Shown here: positions 63,383-64,000 of the stretch, one piece after another
Layout of the letters: each line of letters opens with the position of its first letter
Position numbering within the stretch: the stretch's first letter is position 1
Origin: Bombus terrestris
Lineage: Eukaryota; Arthropoda; Insecta; Hymenoptera; Apidae
Direction: 5' to 3'
Length of the DNA stretch: 64,000 nt
Assembly: GCF_910591885.1 (NCBI RefSeq)
Contig: NC_063269.1
Coordinates: 3,782,001-3,846,000 of the forward strand
The notes under the pieces: generated by a model
Told to the model about the DNA's origin: nothing
What the model saw: only the letters and a program-made list of their open reading frames with translations
The model's database searches: none
Program-made: the position numbers and the translations under genes

Positions 63383-63401
63383 AAAAAAAAAAAAAAAAAA
63401 A
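63383..63401. repeat. Poly-A run
   Basis: Nineteen A in a row, followed by GAAAGGGAAAAA. There is no retroposon body or target duplication that I can define around it. Confidence 0.85.
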
Positions 63402-64000
63402 GAAAGGGAAAAACGGTAGCAAAGAAAAGCAGATTTCGAGACAATTGTTGGGCCAGCGAGAGGCAGCTTTTATCCAGGAATTGATAAAACGGATAGTTCC
63501 GGAATTCTCTTAGCTTTACTGCGAAACGTGAACGACGTTAAGGGATTTCGACGCTTTAACGACCGAACGATTGCTCTGTGTCTCGGCCTGCTCGTTGAAC
63601 AGAAGTTCGGTCCCGGTGTAGAGAAACACCGGAAACTCGAAACATTCCCGCGGAAGTCGGTCGATGTGAATCTGAAAGCTCCTCGAAAGCTCCGAGGGAT
63701 CAGCGTGTCTGATACGGCCGTGAAATAAATTCGCCAAGTTCGCGGAAAACTTGGCCCGTGTAGATGAAGTTCAGCTCGTAACTCCCCGATCTTCCGAGTA
63801 CGCTGCGTGCTATCCTTAAATCGACAGGAAGACAAAGCGGCCACCTTTCGTCTTTAAATCAAACTTTCCGATTAGGCCAGACGAGAGCCATCTCTTCGAC
63901 CCGTTCCCCGAGGAATTTAAACGTCATACATCTCGCAGCATTTCTATTATCGCGATACAACAAGACTTTGATAAACGTCTGCAACGTGCATCTCGTTTCA

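Larger units (their letters stand above)
61745..64000. other. Gene-poor DNA at the right end of the window
   Basis: No gene is supported. The stretch contains the ATGT microsatellite at 62355-62430 and a poly-A run at 63383-63401. Overlapping frames on both strands at 63470-63844 have no known motif. Confidence 0.45.

Noticed and set aside
63470..63844. Overlapping open frames on both strands near the right end
   Set aside because: Mutual overlap on three frames and lack of motifs point to low stop-codon density rather than coding.
1..64000. tRNA, rRNA, known conserved microRNA seeds and CRISPR-like arrays
   Set aside because: I looked by eye for tRNA B-box words, common insect microRNA sequences and regular spacer arrays and found none. 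A tRNA or covariance-model scan would be more sensitive.

Overview
This window is animal nuclear DNA, most likely from a hymenopteran insect and probably a bee. The genes have short AT-rich introns with GT/AG borders. Their proteins match insect and vertebrate orthologues closely. The intergenic DNA is full of microsatellites, CpG-containing motifs and small DNA-transposon relics. The species cannot be fixed from the sequence alone.

Layout. Positions 1-6449 are AT-rich intergenic DNA with one likely LTR (4020-4620) and no convincing gene. Positions 6450-23050 hold four tightly packed conserved genes that can be rebuilt exon by exon: HMG-CoA reductase (+, 8 coding exons, about 910 aa), the nucleotide-excision-repair protein XPA (-, 5 exons, about 274 aa), the ER tether subunit NBAS (-, 14 exons, about 1941 aa), and COP9 signalosome subunit 2 (+, 9 exons, 444 aa). 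HMG-CoA reductase and XPA lie tail to tail. NBAS and CSN2 lie head to head, with 406 bp between their start codons.

From about 23 kb to the end the DNA is visibly richer in G+C and CpG and almost empty of genes. The only supported gene there is a small secreted TIL-type (trypsin-inhibitor-like, ten-cysteine) protein in three exons at 43276-44841. The rest holds repeats: a 0.9-kb transposon relic with long terminal inverted repeats and a transposase fragment (48245-49129), a 0.2-kb internally deleted mariner (57858-58072), a candidate MITE (61529-61744), a diverged tandem duplication (42494-42988), a 46-bp direct repeat pair, microsatellites, purine and pyrimidine tracts, and a cluster of TAATTA motifs. 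This desert could be intronic or regulatory DNA of a gene whose exons lie outside the window, but that is inference.

The four conserved genes have no common pathway. They serve the mevalonate pathway (in insects leading to juvenile hormone and terpenoids), DNA repair, Golgi-to-ER transport and cullin deneddylation. Their closeness looks like ordinary insect gene packing, with a probable shared promoter for NBAS and CSN2. I found no clear new multi-gene system. The most interesting points are a shortened NBAS with an acidic tryptophan motif, an HMG-CoA reductase whose vertebrate Insig-contact motif is changed, and a TIL protein with an unusually long inhibitory-loop region.
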